Source of the DNA: Vicugna pacos | Lineage: Eukaryota; Chordata; Mammalia; Artiodactyla; Camelidae | Reading direction: 5' to 3' | NCBI RefSeq assembly: GCF_048564905.1 | Contig: NC_133020.1 | Coordinates: 15,657,501-15,721,500 of the forward strand | Length of the DNA: 64,000 bases | Shown here: in pieces, positions 1 to 9,804 of the stretch | Layout: every line of letters starts with the position of its first letter | Numbering within the stretch: position 1 is the stretch's first letter | Made by a program: the position numbers and the translations under genes | The notes under the pieces: generated by a model | What the model was told of the DNA's origin: nothing | Databases searched by the model: none | The model's input: the letters and a program-made list of their open reading frames with translations, nothing else

Positions 1-186
1 AATCTTTCTTTCTCTCCTGTCTTTCACAAAGATCCAATCAGTGCGTAGCTCCCTGTTAGAGTTGAGAGTTCCCAGCTTTGTAATGAAACCTTCTATTTTT
101 TTCCTTTAAAAAAAAAAATTCTGAACGCAGCTGTGTGCCGAATCTCTTCTGTCCTGTAGCTTGACGCTCTCCTTGCCCCCTTCTAG

Positions 187-2667
187 GCTGGTGAGATTGG
201 GGAGATAAAGGATGGAGTTCCAGACGGAGCACAACTTCAGGGACCAGTCCATCGGAATCCGACTTACCGCCCGAGGTTCCGTAGGTATGTGTTTCCTACT
301 GACGGCGACTGGCTGAAGGACTTGGGAGTGACAGTGGGATGGAGGCGGAAGTTGTGGGTCAGCTTTCTGGGTTTATTATGCAACTGAAGATGCTGCTGCT
401 TTGACCTTACGTCCAGGTTTGGGGTGGGACTCTGGGGTGTTTTATTTTAGATGGCTGTGTGACGTTTCCCCCTACTTAACAATTAGAATTTTTTAAGTTA
501 TCCCTGCACCAAAGCATTATTTGTTTCACGTGATATAAATTAATGCTTAATTTTTCTTATGCTTAATGAGACAAACAGAAATTAATTGATGGGTAGTGCT
601 ACAAACGGAGGAAGAATTGAGTGCCAGGGAGTATCTGGGATACTGAATACTCTGATAGCCGAGGCAGTCTGATACAGGGTTACATCAGGATACAGATGAA
701 ATTTGGTCTGTGTTTAAATTCCCACCCTACAATTACTTTGGCAAGTTTCTAGAATCCTCTTAGACTTAGTCGCCAGGTTTATAAAATGGACAATAAGCAG
801 TATTCTACAGTTGTCAGTAGGGTTCAATGCACTAAGGCATTTACGACAATCAGTCCGGTGCCTGGTCTAGAAAGCCCTCAGTAAATACCGCTTATTGTTA
901 CTACCAGCGATCTTAGTGTTAGTAAGGGAGTGTTATTTTATTTCTGCTTTATCCCCTGTGATGACTGAATTGGGCTAGACTCCCTAAGTTCTTTTAAGCT
1001 TTTTTATATTATATAAGCCTTCCTGTTTCCTCACCCTACCCTTGATGTAAGTAAAAAAAATAGAGCTTCATTCATACCACCTCAGGGTTTGGCAGCGTGG
1101 GTTTATTGAGAGGAGAGTGAGTGTATGGTTCTGGGAGAGGATTTGTACCACTCTGCATCTTTTTTTCTCATAAGATTCATTTCAGTTTTAGACGTAATCC
1201 TTCTAATGATTTATTAGGATTTTGGAAATAGAAGAGGCTTCATAGAAATGTCTTAATGAAAACAGAAAAAAGACGGTAGCATACACGAATCCCAGCTCTG
1301 TGAGTCCCGAGCTGTGGGACTCTGGGCTCTTTGACCTATAAAAGCAATAATCCAGTACGTTTCAGCCAAATACTTATCCTCTCTAAACTTCCTGGTTTTC
1401 TCTCTACAAATCTTAACTCACAGAATTAGTGCTGAAATTGAATTAAATATTTAACACGAAAACATCCCAGCACAGGCTTTGGTACAAAGTGAGTGATGCT
1501 AGTTTTCTCCCCATGTTCAGTCCCCTGAGTCTCCCCGACACACGGTCCTCGGAGGGCAGGGACCAGGCCATTTTCTTTCTTAATCTTCCCATCCTCAGTG
1601 CCCGCCAGAGGGCCTGCCAGGACCTTGCTGTGTTCAGCATACGTTTGTTCACCACAAACAGGAGTCCGGGTGAAGGGGGAAAATGATGGAAAAGCAGTTT
1701 TTTTTACACCTTGTTCCCTTTGCCGCATTAGTCTGTGTCTAATTCTAGCAGTGAGTCCCAATCCCTTGACTTGGTAACCTTTGAGAATAAAACCTCACGT
1801 TCCCAAGGACCCCGTCCCATTGCTCGTGTCCTCTGTTCTCTCGTGTTCCCTGCTCCAGGGGCCCTCCTCGCCCACGACCCGCCCCAGCTGCTGGAGAGGC
1901 TGAAGATAAAGAGAATCAACAAGCTGCCAGTGGTCCCAACCAGCCGTCTGTTCGTCGTGGATACCGGCGCCCCTATAACTATCGGCGCCGCCCCCGCCCT
2001 CCGAACGCTCCTGCACAAGATGGCAAAGAGGTGCGTGAAGCCAGCCAGTTGGAGGGGAGGCGGCCAGAGCATCCTTAACCGTGTCCAACTTCAGTATCCC
2101 TTCTGAGAGTGCTTTTGTAATCTGAAAACTGAGACTTCAGATACATATAATATATATAATATTTTTATATATAGTTAACATTTTTCTTAAGATCCGTGTA
2201 TATGTATGTGGTGGAGGGGATGCCCTGCACATAACACAGATCAAATATTTGAATTCAACTAATTAGCCGTACTAATGGGGACTCAGAGCTGAAGCATTCA
2301 GGGCTCTCTGGACAAAGGACAGCACTTACAGAGAGCCTGTCAACCTCCCAGCATGTGTTGAAAGCAACTATATAATTTTTTACGGCTTTTTGTTCAGGGG
2401 AGTAGTGGGGCTTCGTCGCCATTTAGAGGCCATTTTTCTCTGGTTCTAATTTTTGACGCATACCTTAGCATCGTTAAGATTTTGCACAGTGCTTTACCTT
2501 CACAGGCAGGAAGATTCCAACTTTAGAGATTTTAGCCTTGGACCTTCCACTGCCATCTGAATTGATTTGTTTCTGGGTTGTGGTTTTGTTGTGTGTTTTA
2601 GACCAAGGCAGGCGACGCGCCATCTGAGAACCCCGCTCCGGCCACCGAGCAGAGCAGTGCTGAGTGA
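187..2667 (+). CDS. YBX3: YBX3 (Y-box binding protein 3 / DbpA), C-terminal coding exons
   Basis: Three coding exons give the last 111 residues of YBX3, a cold-shock-domain protein that binds Y-box DNA and mRNA and regulates translation and mRNA stability. Exons: 187-284, 1859-2030 and 2602-2667 (stop TGA 2665-2667). Phases agree: 98 nt leaves two bases (AG), the next exon supplies G, and its 172 nt restore phase 0. The protein begins AGEIGEIKDGVPDGAQLQG and ends in TEQSSAE. It shows the alternating basic and acidic islands of the family: RGPPRPRPAP, then GEAEDKENQQ, then RRGYRRPYNYRRRPRPP. The DNA/RNA-binding cold-shock domain and the N-terminus lie upstream of the window. Every intron edge is GT/AG. 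The last coding exon runs on to a donor at 2700/2701 and joins a 3'UTR exon. YBX1 was considered, but the C-terminal sequence and the STYK1/MAGOHB neighbourhood point to YBX3. Confidence 0.95.
285..1858 (+). other. YBX3 intron with old repeats
   Basis: Intron between the first two visible YBX3 exons (GTATGT at 285, CAG at 1856-1858). It contains a MIR at about 715-905 (splicing-like core, then a 3' end close to CTCAGTAAATACC) and an L2-like tail at about 1500-1665 (GGAGGGCAGGGACCAGG type motif). Nothing else recognised. Confidence 0.6.
2031..2601 (+). other. YBX3 penultimate coding intron
   Basis: Starts GTGCGT and ends TTTTAG. Contains an AT-rich stretch at 2145-2180 and no recognisable repeat or exon. 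Confidence 0.6.
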
Positions 2668-3693
2668 CAGCAGGCTCCCCAGGCACCTCACCACCTGCAG
2701 GTAGGACCGCTGCGCCTTTCACACAGCGCTGCCTTCTCCACAGTTGCGCCGACTGGCCGACACTGGTTCTGAGATGCATCTGGGCCAACCTCCCGTCTCC
2801 ATCAGGATGCTGGAGAAAGAGCGGTTTCGGTGGTGGTATTGGTGGTCAGCCTCCCTGAGACTGACCTGCTTTTGCCAAGTTTTAGGGGCATAAACACGCA
2901 GACAGGGTTAAGGAGAGTCAACTTCTTTTTTCTAGATAGACAGTTGTTAACTATTAATACCACTTAAGAAAACTTCTGAAAAGTTTTACCTTTGTGACAC
3001 CTAGTGGCCAGTTTGACCATTTAAAGGCCTCATTTGAGGAACAGGACTGTGATCCGTGGAACAAACCAGAGTGGTTTTCCCTTCCCCTTTTCCTTTGATA
3101 GCCACCACCATTTATTTTGAGACACTGCATGTGGCGCGTGAGAGCCGGGTTTATGTGTGCAGTGCAGGATCTGCTCGTGCCTGAGTGGTCGCCAGCAGTT
3201 GCTTCATCCTCGGCCTCAGGAATGTCTGCTGCCCGTAAGATGAGGTTGCTCGCCAGACTTGCCCACTGCGGCCGCTGCACGCATCTAGTGCAGTGCCACG
3301 TACGATGTACTTAAGCAGGGCGTGGGGAAGGATGGCCGCTCCGTAAAAGCCAGCTTGATTTTGTTCATTGTTGCTTCCTGCTTTTTTCTATCGTCTTGTT
3401 AAAGATCTTGGAAATTGCATTTATACAGGTAGACATATACTAGAAAGACTGACTCAGTTATGGAGCCAGTCTTCAAAGAATTTAGAAGCCGTAGTTGGTT
3501 TCATTCTAGATTTTTCATCCAGTAAGTCCTGAGACTCTAATTTTTCAGTATTTCTTAATTGTTGCCCTTTCCATTAAGTAAATAAAGAATTAGCTGTTAG
3601 TTAAAAGAGATGTTGTAAAGTTCATAGTCTCAGTGTTATTTTTCCAAAAATTAAGATTTCATAAAGTTTTGCGATCATTATTAAGTTTCTACT

Positions 3694-3837
3694 TTAAAAA
3701 ATTTTTCATTTAATTATTTATTTAGTGGGGGGGTAGTTAAGTTTATTTATTTATTTTTAGAGGAGGCTCTGGGGATTGAACCTAGGACCCTATGCACACT
3801 GGTCGTGCGCTCTACCACTTGAGCTATACCCTCCCCG
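3694..3837 (-). mobile_element. Camelid tRNA-derived SINE with target-site duplication
   Basis: Read on the minus strand it begins with a tRNA-like head (GGGGAGGGTATAGCTCAAGTG, then a B-box resembling GGTTCAATCC) and ends in an A-rich tail, seen as a T-rich tract on the + strand. The direct repeat TAAGTTTCTACT flanks it at 3682-3693 and 3838-3849. It lies in the last YBX3 intron. The family resembles the tRNA-Ala-like SINEs known from alpaca and camels. Confidence 0.85.
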
Positions 3838-4054
3838 TAAGTTTCTACTCTATAAATGCTGTCTGCTTTTATATGCAGAGATTTGGGATTTAAATTAGCC
3901 TTTCACTGGTGACCATTTGCTATGCTGAGAATATTCTGTTTTATTTCTGGGTAGCATGGAAAGTTTATCATAGAAATAAATTCCATGTTCGACTTGCTTG
4001 CATTTGCTGACAGAATTATGTGTCAGTTATTTGGTCATAACCTTTTATTTAGTA

Positions 4055-4260
4055 ACATTATTTCCAGGTATTTTCTCTAAGGAAATAAATAATCCAAAAT
4101 ACAGGAAACATATTTCTACTATTTGTAGTCTAATATTGGAGAAGTGGTTAATATTGTGGTATATTCATATGAGGAGATACTGTACAGCCATTAAAATGCT
4201 TATGAAGAGTCATCAATGCTATAGTGTCATTTATTTGAAAAGGCTTCATGTTGGTAATTT
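4055..4260 (+). mobile_element. L1M fragment
   Basis: Similarity to the ORF2/3'UTR stretch typical of old L1 elements (TGGTATATTCATATGAGGAGATACTGTACAGCCATTAAAA type wording, read in short segments). Diverged, with approximate ends, inside the last YBX3 intron. Confidence 0.55.
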
Positions 4261-4511
4261 TCTTTTATATAATTTTACAGAATTTTTACTATTATGTCCT
4301 GACTGTTCTGGTTTTTTAAAATATTTAAAGGTTTCCATTAAATTAATGTTTTAGTTTGCAAATCTATAAAAGATACACATGTAGATTTTGTTTAGAGCTT
4401 TTGAAATACTGCTTTTTGAACTACATAATTGTTTTGTATTTTTTGCCTTTTTATGCTTTAACTCTCGGTCATTGTGCCACTCTTTATAATTTCGATTTGA
4501 ATTTTTTCCAG

Positions 4512-5085
4512 GTGACCTAAGAAATTAATGACCATTCAAAAAATAAAACTAAGCAAAAAGCAGAGCACGACCTTACCAACACCAAAGAAACGTCCAAGCA
4601 ATAAAGTGGAAGACTAGTAACCAAGATGTGGACATTAGAATGTTTACTATTGTTCTTGACAAGACAAACAGCTACACAAGGAAAACGTCAGCCGATGTCT
4701 CCAGCAAGCTGAGACCCTGGGAATGCCTGCACAGAGCAAGAGAGCAACCTCCCCGCTTTCAGCAACCACTCGGTTTATTATTATTTTTTCTGGTTTTTAC
4801 TGTTTTGGTAATATGAATTGAAAGAGGAATTATTAATACCACATGGGGAGACCCCCCCCAACCAAAGAAATCTGAAATATATAGTAAATGCTTTTTTCCT
4901 TTTTTGTTCATTTTGGATGCTGGTGCTAAACTTCCAAGTGTCGTGATTTAAAAAGAAATTTTATGCCCTTCTTATTTATTTCTAGGATGAGGGGAGGGTA
5001 ACATTTTGCTTTCTGATGTGACTCTCTTTGAAAATGTGCAGTCTGAAGTTCCTCAAAAATAAAATTTTTACCCTTAAAAGGAAAG
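4512..5085 (+). other. YBX3: YBX3 3'UTR exon
   Basis: A pyrimidine-rich tract ending in CAG at 4509-4511 is a good acceptor for the donor after the stop codon (2700/2701, CAG|GTAGGA). This gives a purely untranslated last exon, as I recall for Y-box family genes. AATAAA motifs occur at about 4544, 4600 and 5058-5063. The last is the most likely cleavage signal because sequence character changes soon afterwards. The 3' end is inferred from this motif only. Confidence 0.7.
5058..5085 (+). terminator. YBX3: Likely YBX3 polyadenylation signal
   Basis: AATAAA at 5058-5063, about 20 bases before the probable cleavage site. Two earlier AATAAA motifs near 4544 and 4600 could give shorter 3'UTRs. Confidence 0.5.
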
Positions 5086-5159
5086 GATGTATAACTCAAG
5101 TCTGTTTTCCTACCTCAGCGTGTGCTTCGTCTTTTGTCCTCGCCCCATTCACTGAACAG

Positions 5160-5440
5160 CAAGCGCACAGCCGAACGTCCAGGTGGAGCTGCGCTGTGTG
5201 ATGGGCGCGGGCGTTGGAGCTGAGACCTTGGGGAAGGGGGTTCTTCTTGGCACCAGCTCAGGGCTGCGCCCGGCAGGAGGCGCGCTGGGCTTGCTGCTCC
5301 GCGCCTCTGGCGTCGTCGTCGCTGAGGGGACTGGTGGCGCGCAGGCGATCAGCCTCCTTCAGCGGAGGAGTTAGCAGCGCTGACATCCCTGAACTGGCAC
5401 CCGCGGAGGTTTTCAACACCAACTGCAGCGCCGGGCTTGT
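5160..5440. promoter_or_regulatory. CpG-rich block just downstream of YBX3
   Basis: Roughly 280 bases unusually rich in CpG and GC (GGCGCGC, GGCGTCGTCGTCG and GGCGCGCAGGCG motifs), against CpG-poor surroundings. It starts about 75 bases after the likely YBX3 cleavage site. No coding exon or known repeat was recognised. It could be a small CpG island (alternative promoter or enhancer) or a recently inserted, still CpG-rich sequence. Confidence 0.4.
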
Positions 5441-8289
5441 CTACGTATGTCTTTCAGAAAAGAGAAAGGGGGCCTCGTTTCAAACGCACTTCAGATTTCT
5501 TCCCCCAGGGGTTAGCTGGGTCCCCGGCTGAGCAGCTCTGCAGGGTGTGTGAGTTCTGTGTGGGTACTCCTCAGACCCACCGCACCTTGCAGATGTATTC
5601 CTCAACTCAAGTGCACGTGGAGCCTCGGTTTGTGCCCAGTGCCACTCTAGAGGCACAAACCAACAAAAGACCTCGGTCCCCCTGAGCTGTGTCTTAGTGA
5701 GTGAATGAGAGAATCAACAGATATGTAAACACATGTGACATGTAGTGTCAGATGGCAGTAGATGCATAAAGAAAAAACATGGCAAAGGGTGGAGATTGGC
5801 ATAATTGTGTGAGGTGTGTTTATTTTAAATGGGGGGGAGGTGTCTCTCCTATGTGATAAAATATGTAAATGTTGTCCTATGGTGAGGGATCAATACCATT
5901 TGAATATCTGGACAGAAGAACATTCCAGGCAGAGGGAGCAGGTGCAGTCGCTCTCGGGTGGGACCGTACTTGGCCGGTTTGAGACGTGGCCAGCTGGAGA
6001 AAATGGGTTATTCAAGAGCTGTATTGCTTTGCAAGTTTAGAAGAGTCAAAATTGATAATATGCACAAGGCAAAAATATTCAAAGGTATATAAAAAAAGCA
6101 TGAAATAAATCTCCCATCTCAGGGTGTGTTGCAGGTCAGGGACTACTGTAGTGGCTGGTGACCGTTCTTGTAGTGTCAGATGGGGAGCGACAATTAGTTG
6201 GCAGTGTCCTTTCCTGAGAGTGCCCGAGACGCCCCGTTTAGGTGGCGGGCATTGCGGCAGGGACTCTATCACTGCCTCTGTCCACAGCTTCGTCAACAGC
6301 TTCTGTTCCCCGGTGCCCTGCAGACCTCCTCTCGGAAGCCTTGGGGGCTTGTGAATGTCTTCCACTGGTGGCTCCCTGCTGCCCTCTTATGGTGAAGTTG
6401 GGTTGTTTTCAGTTAAATTGGAAGAATCTATCTGCCTCGCCTTAGTGTTAAATTCTTTTGAAACAATTCCAAAGCAATGTTACTCAAGGTCTATTGCAGA
6501 TTTTTGTTTTGTTTCATTTTTCTGTTTTGAGAAATAACTCGACCAGTTCTGCTTTTACAGCCGTCTTTCCCTAAGACTCAGCTACAAGCCCTCAGCTGAA
6601 GGACTTTATAAAGAGACAGACACAAAACTGAACATCAATCTATTCTTGTCATTGGGCAAAGCCTTCTTGCCCCGACTCTTTCCTTACAATGAATAATTTC
6701 CCAGGGAGTTCTCCATGCCTCACGTCAATAGATTTCAGGAGTGGCCACCCCACCGGTCTTCAAGCTGGAATTCCTACTCAGAGTTGTTAGAATCAGACAG
6801 GACAGAATGTACTAAACAACACACGAATGGGTGGCTGTTGTAGGAATTTAGAGGAGAGTAGGATCTGGTAGAGGTGTATGTGGACCAAACAACAGAATGA
6901 AGAGGCCCCTAGTGTTTATTTCAGTGTGACTTCCCACCGTTCAGTACTTAACATGGGCACAGCAGAAAATGGACAGTCAATAAATGTGCCGATTGAATTA
7001 ACGATGAGGTAGAAATAACCCGGCAGGGATGGGTGGACTAAAGCATTGCTGAAAATGAGTCAGAGGGCCAGAAGTTTGAGACAGAGGTAGCTGAAATTAT
7101 AAGGGAATGAACACTTGAAGAGAAAAGAGAAGTAAGGGGTTATCTAGTCACCTTACTCGTGCATATACGTGTGGGAACAGTCACACATGTAGACATCCTG
7201 TTTATATCTTCTGTTTAACTAGGATTCTCTATCCCGTACGTATGTAGGTGTTTTTGTGTCGGAGCATTGTTATTTCTAGAGTTTTCTCTATCTCATAAAT
7301 TTTAAAAATCATTTGTTTGAATTGTTCATTAAAATTGGAGGATAAAATTTTGAATTTATCTTCCTTCTGTCTGTCTATGTATCTATGTATCTATCTAAAT
7401 TTCTAGATCCTAGAGGTTATAAATTCTGTGACTATAACAGCTCTTTACAATAACTAGATTTTTAAACAAGTTTCTATATCAGGTTGGGTATCTAGCAATA
7501 TGCTAGGGTCCTGCAGTGACTGCTATAATAAGTAAGCCACAGTCTATGACTTCAAAGAGTTCAGAGTTCTTGGGGAGGTAGAGTAAGGAGATTACATAAT
7601 ATGAAAATCAGATCAGTTCCTTTGGCTTTTATTTATCAATTACGATATAAAACATGAGAAGAACAATTGACTGATGAGATTTTATCCTTTCTTTTTTATA
7701 AATTGAGGTAGAGCTCACATAATGTAAGATTAACCACGAGCCATTCTTAAATGTACGATTCAGTGGCATTCAGTATGGTTCATCCTATTTTAAAGAGCTC
7801 CAAAGGAGACAAAAATAGCAATAGCGCAGACTCTAGAGAACTGAAGTAGCTCACTCTCTAAATACGCCACGTTACATGGCACCCAAATTGTTTCTGTTCT
7901 GACGATGTCCATTTCTGCTCGGTGTGCGCTCAATGCTGGGCACGCTGCTCATCCATTCAGCCTATGACCTATATGCCTTTAATAGAATTTGCATAAGGGG
8001 TTAATATCTGATTTAGAATTCTCCCAATGGTGTATTTTCTTTGGTGTTTCTTACGACTGTAAATTCCATATGGGCACGTAACATAACTATCGTGTCCATC
8101 ACTGTATCTCTAGAAGAGAGCCCAGCACAGAGATTGTTTTAAAAGCATATATGAATGATTCATTACCTGCTCCCTGGATTCTTATTTTCACTCACTCCAT
8201 ATCACTTCCCTCATGTCATAGCAGTGGTCATATTCTCTGGTGCACCCAGCAAAGGCTTGGAATTGCCATTGTCCCTGGAGCTAAACGTC
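5441..8289. other. Intergenic stretch with degraded repeats
   Basis: No gene recognised. Faint L2-like sequence at about 5700-5960 and 7490-7610 (reverse orientation) and about 6900-7010. An L1M 3' fragment in reverse lies at about 7690-7790 (TTGAGGTAGAGCTCACATAA type motif). An L2 tail in forward orientation lies at about 8040-8165. Confidence 0.45.
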
Positions 8290-8620
8290 AAATTCTGACC
8301 GTTTTGCGCACTGATGACGGCAGCTGTGGTTGGGTCGCACGAGAGGTGGCGCTGTTGCGCTTCATCATGACGGCATCGGCACCGGGACGCGCGGCCCCTT
8401 CATACCCGTCTAGCAATCGCTAGAGAAGGAAATGAACAAGTTGATCGGCAGCAAGTCCAGCTTTTACAGTTTCGGCAGAGGTTTCCCGCTGGCTCATGTG
8501 TGGTGAGTCCCGGAAACCTCAGTGCCCACAGACTTTCCTTTGTGGGAGCCCGCTCGAACTCCATCCTTCGCCGGCAGCCACGCCCCACAGTGGGAAGGAG
8601 GGACTGAAAAGCATTTCCTT
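8290..8620. promoter_or_regulatory. CpG cluster, possible distal promoter or first exon of STYK1
   Basis: Clustered CpGs (GACGGCAGC, GGTCGCACGAG, GGGACGCGCGGCC) stand out from the neighbourhood. A good donor-like site GTGTG|GTGAGT lies at about 8501. The STYK1 start-codon exon at 28354 has an acceptor before its 5'UTR, so at least one untranslated exon must lie upstream. This block is one candidate, with no direct proof. Confidence 0.25.
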
Positions 8621-8650
8621 TAGGCAGGTACAACTTGCCCTGCCCAAAAC

Positions 8651-8673
8651 GGCCTTTTTTTTTTTTTTTTTTT
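8651..8673. repeat. Poly-T tract
   Basis: Run of about 19 T bases followed by a pyrimidine-rich stretch. No attached element recognised. Confidence 0.8.
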
Positions 8674-9334
8674 CCCTCCCTTTACCTGGCTGGGCCGGTT
8701 TCATCTGAAATACAGAGTGACCGGAGGAGGGACACGGTAGTGAAAGGGGTTTGGGGGCATGAAGGGTGGAAGGGGATTGCAGTGATGCAGCTAGGTGTGG
8801 ACTTAGACATTTGGGAAGAAACAGAGAGAGGTGGCCGGTTGTGGGATGGTTGCGAGTGGCAGTTTCTATTTTTTGTGAACAAAAACGATCACCAGGTGAA
8901 TGAAATCTGCGAATCTGTTATTTCTTTGGAACAAGCGTCTTGTAGGTTTTGGCTTTTTTTTTTTTTCCTTAAGAAAAATTAAACTTGCCTCAGCAATTCT
9001 GGCAAGAAGAGAGGCAGCCGGAAAGCTAAAGGATGAGCAGTCTGTGTGTGTTCCTGGAGAAGAGGCAATCAGAGAGGGGGACAGAAACAAGCAAAGACAG
9101 GAATAACTTGTCACAGGACGCTACAGACGCTCAGATGTGTGGCCCTGGGCTCACTGCTCTCTGCTTCAGCATCCTTATCTGTTAAGTATAATTAATAATG
9201 TAATTACCTCATAGGGCTGTTGTCATATCTAAATGAGGTAATATCTGTAACCATGCTTAAAAATTTTAGTGAGATATGCTGTTCTTTGTTCACGGAATTT
9301 CGGTTTTCTTAATTTGTCTTCTCTCTCTCTCTTT

Positions 9335-9800
9335 TTTTTTTTTGCTTCTTTATTGAAGTATAGTTGCTTTACAGTGTTATATTAGTTTCAAGTGTACAAC
9401 ACAGTGATTCAGCATTTTTATAGATTTTACTCTATTAAAAGTTATTACAAAATAGTGGCTATAATTTCCTGTGTTGTACAATATATCCTTATCGCTTATC
9501 TATTTTATACAAAGTAGTTTGTATCTTTCAATCCTCTACCCCTATCTTGCCCCTCCCCCTTCCCTGTCCCCACTGGTAACCACTAGTTTGTTTTCTATAT
9601 CTGTGAGTCTGTTTCTGTTTTGCTGTATACATTTATTTTTTAGATTCCACAAATGAGTATGAATACAGTGTTTGTCTTTCTGTCTGACTTATTTCACTAT
9701 GCATAATATTCTCTAGGTCCATCCATGTTGCTGCAAATGGCAGAATTTTATTCTTTGTTATGGCTGAGTAATATTCCATTGTGTGTGTGAATATATATTC
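9335..9800 (-). mobile_element. 5'-truncated L1 3' end, reverse orientation
   Basis: On the minus strand the last part of L1 ORF2 is readable at about 9800-9680 (MEYYSAITKNKIL, then FAATWMDLE). The cetartiodactyl-type L1 3'UTR and a poly-A follow, seen as poly-T at about 9341-9352. The insertion is a few hundred bases long and directly abuts the HAL1-like element. It is a fragment, not an active copy. Confidence 0.85.
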
Positions 9801-9804
9801 CCCT

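Noticed and set aside
8635-8982. 115-residue + strand frame near 8.6-9.0 kb
   Set aside because: It reads through two poly-T tracts as phenylalanine runs. No similarity or splice context supports it.
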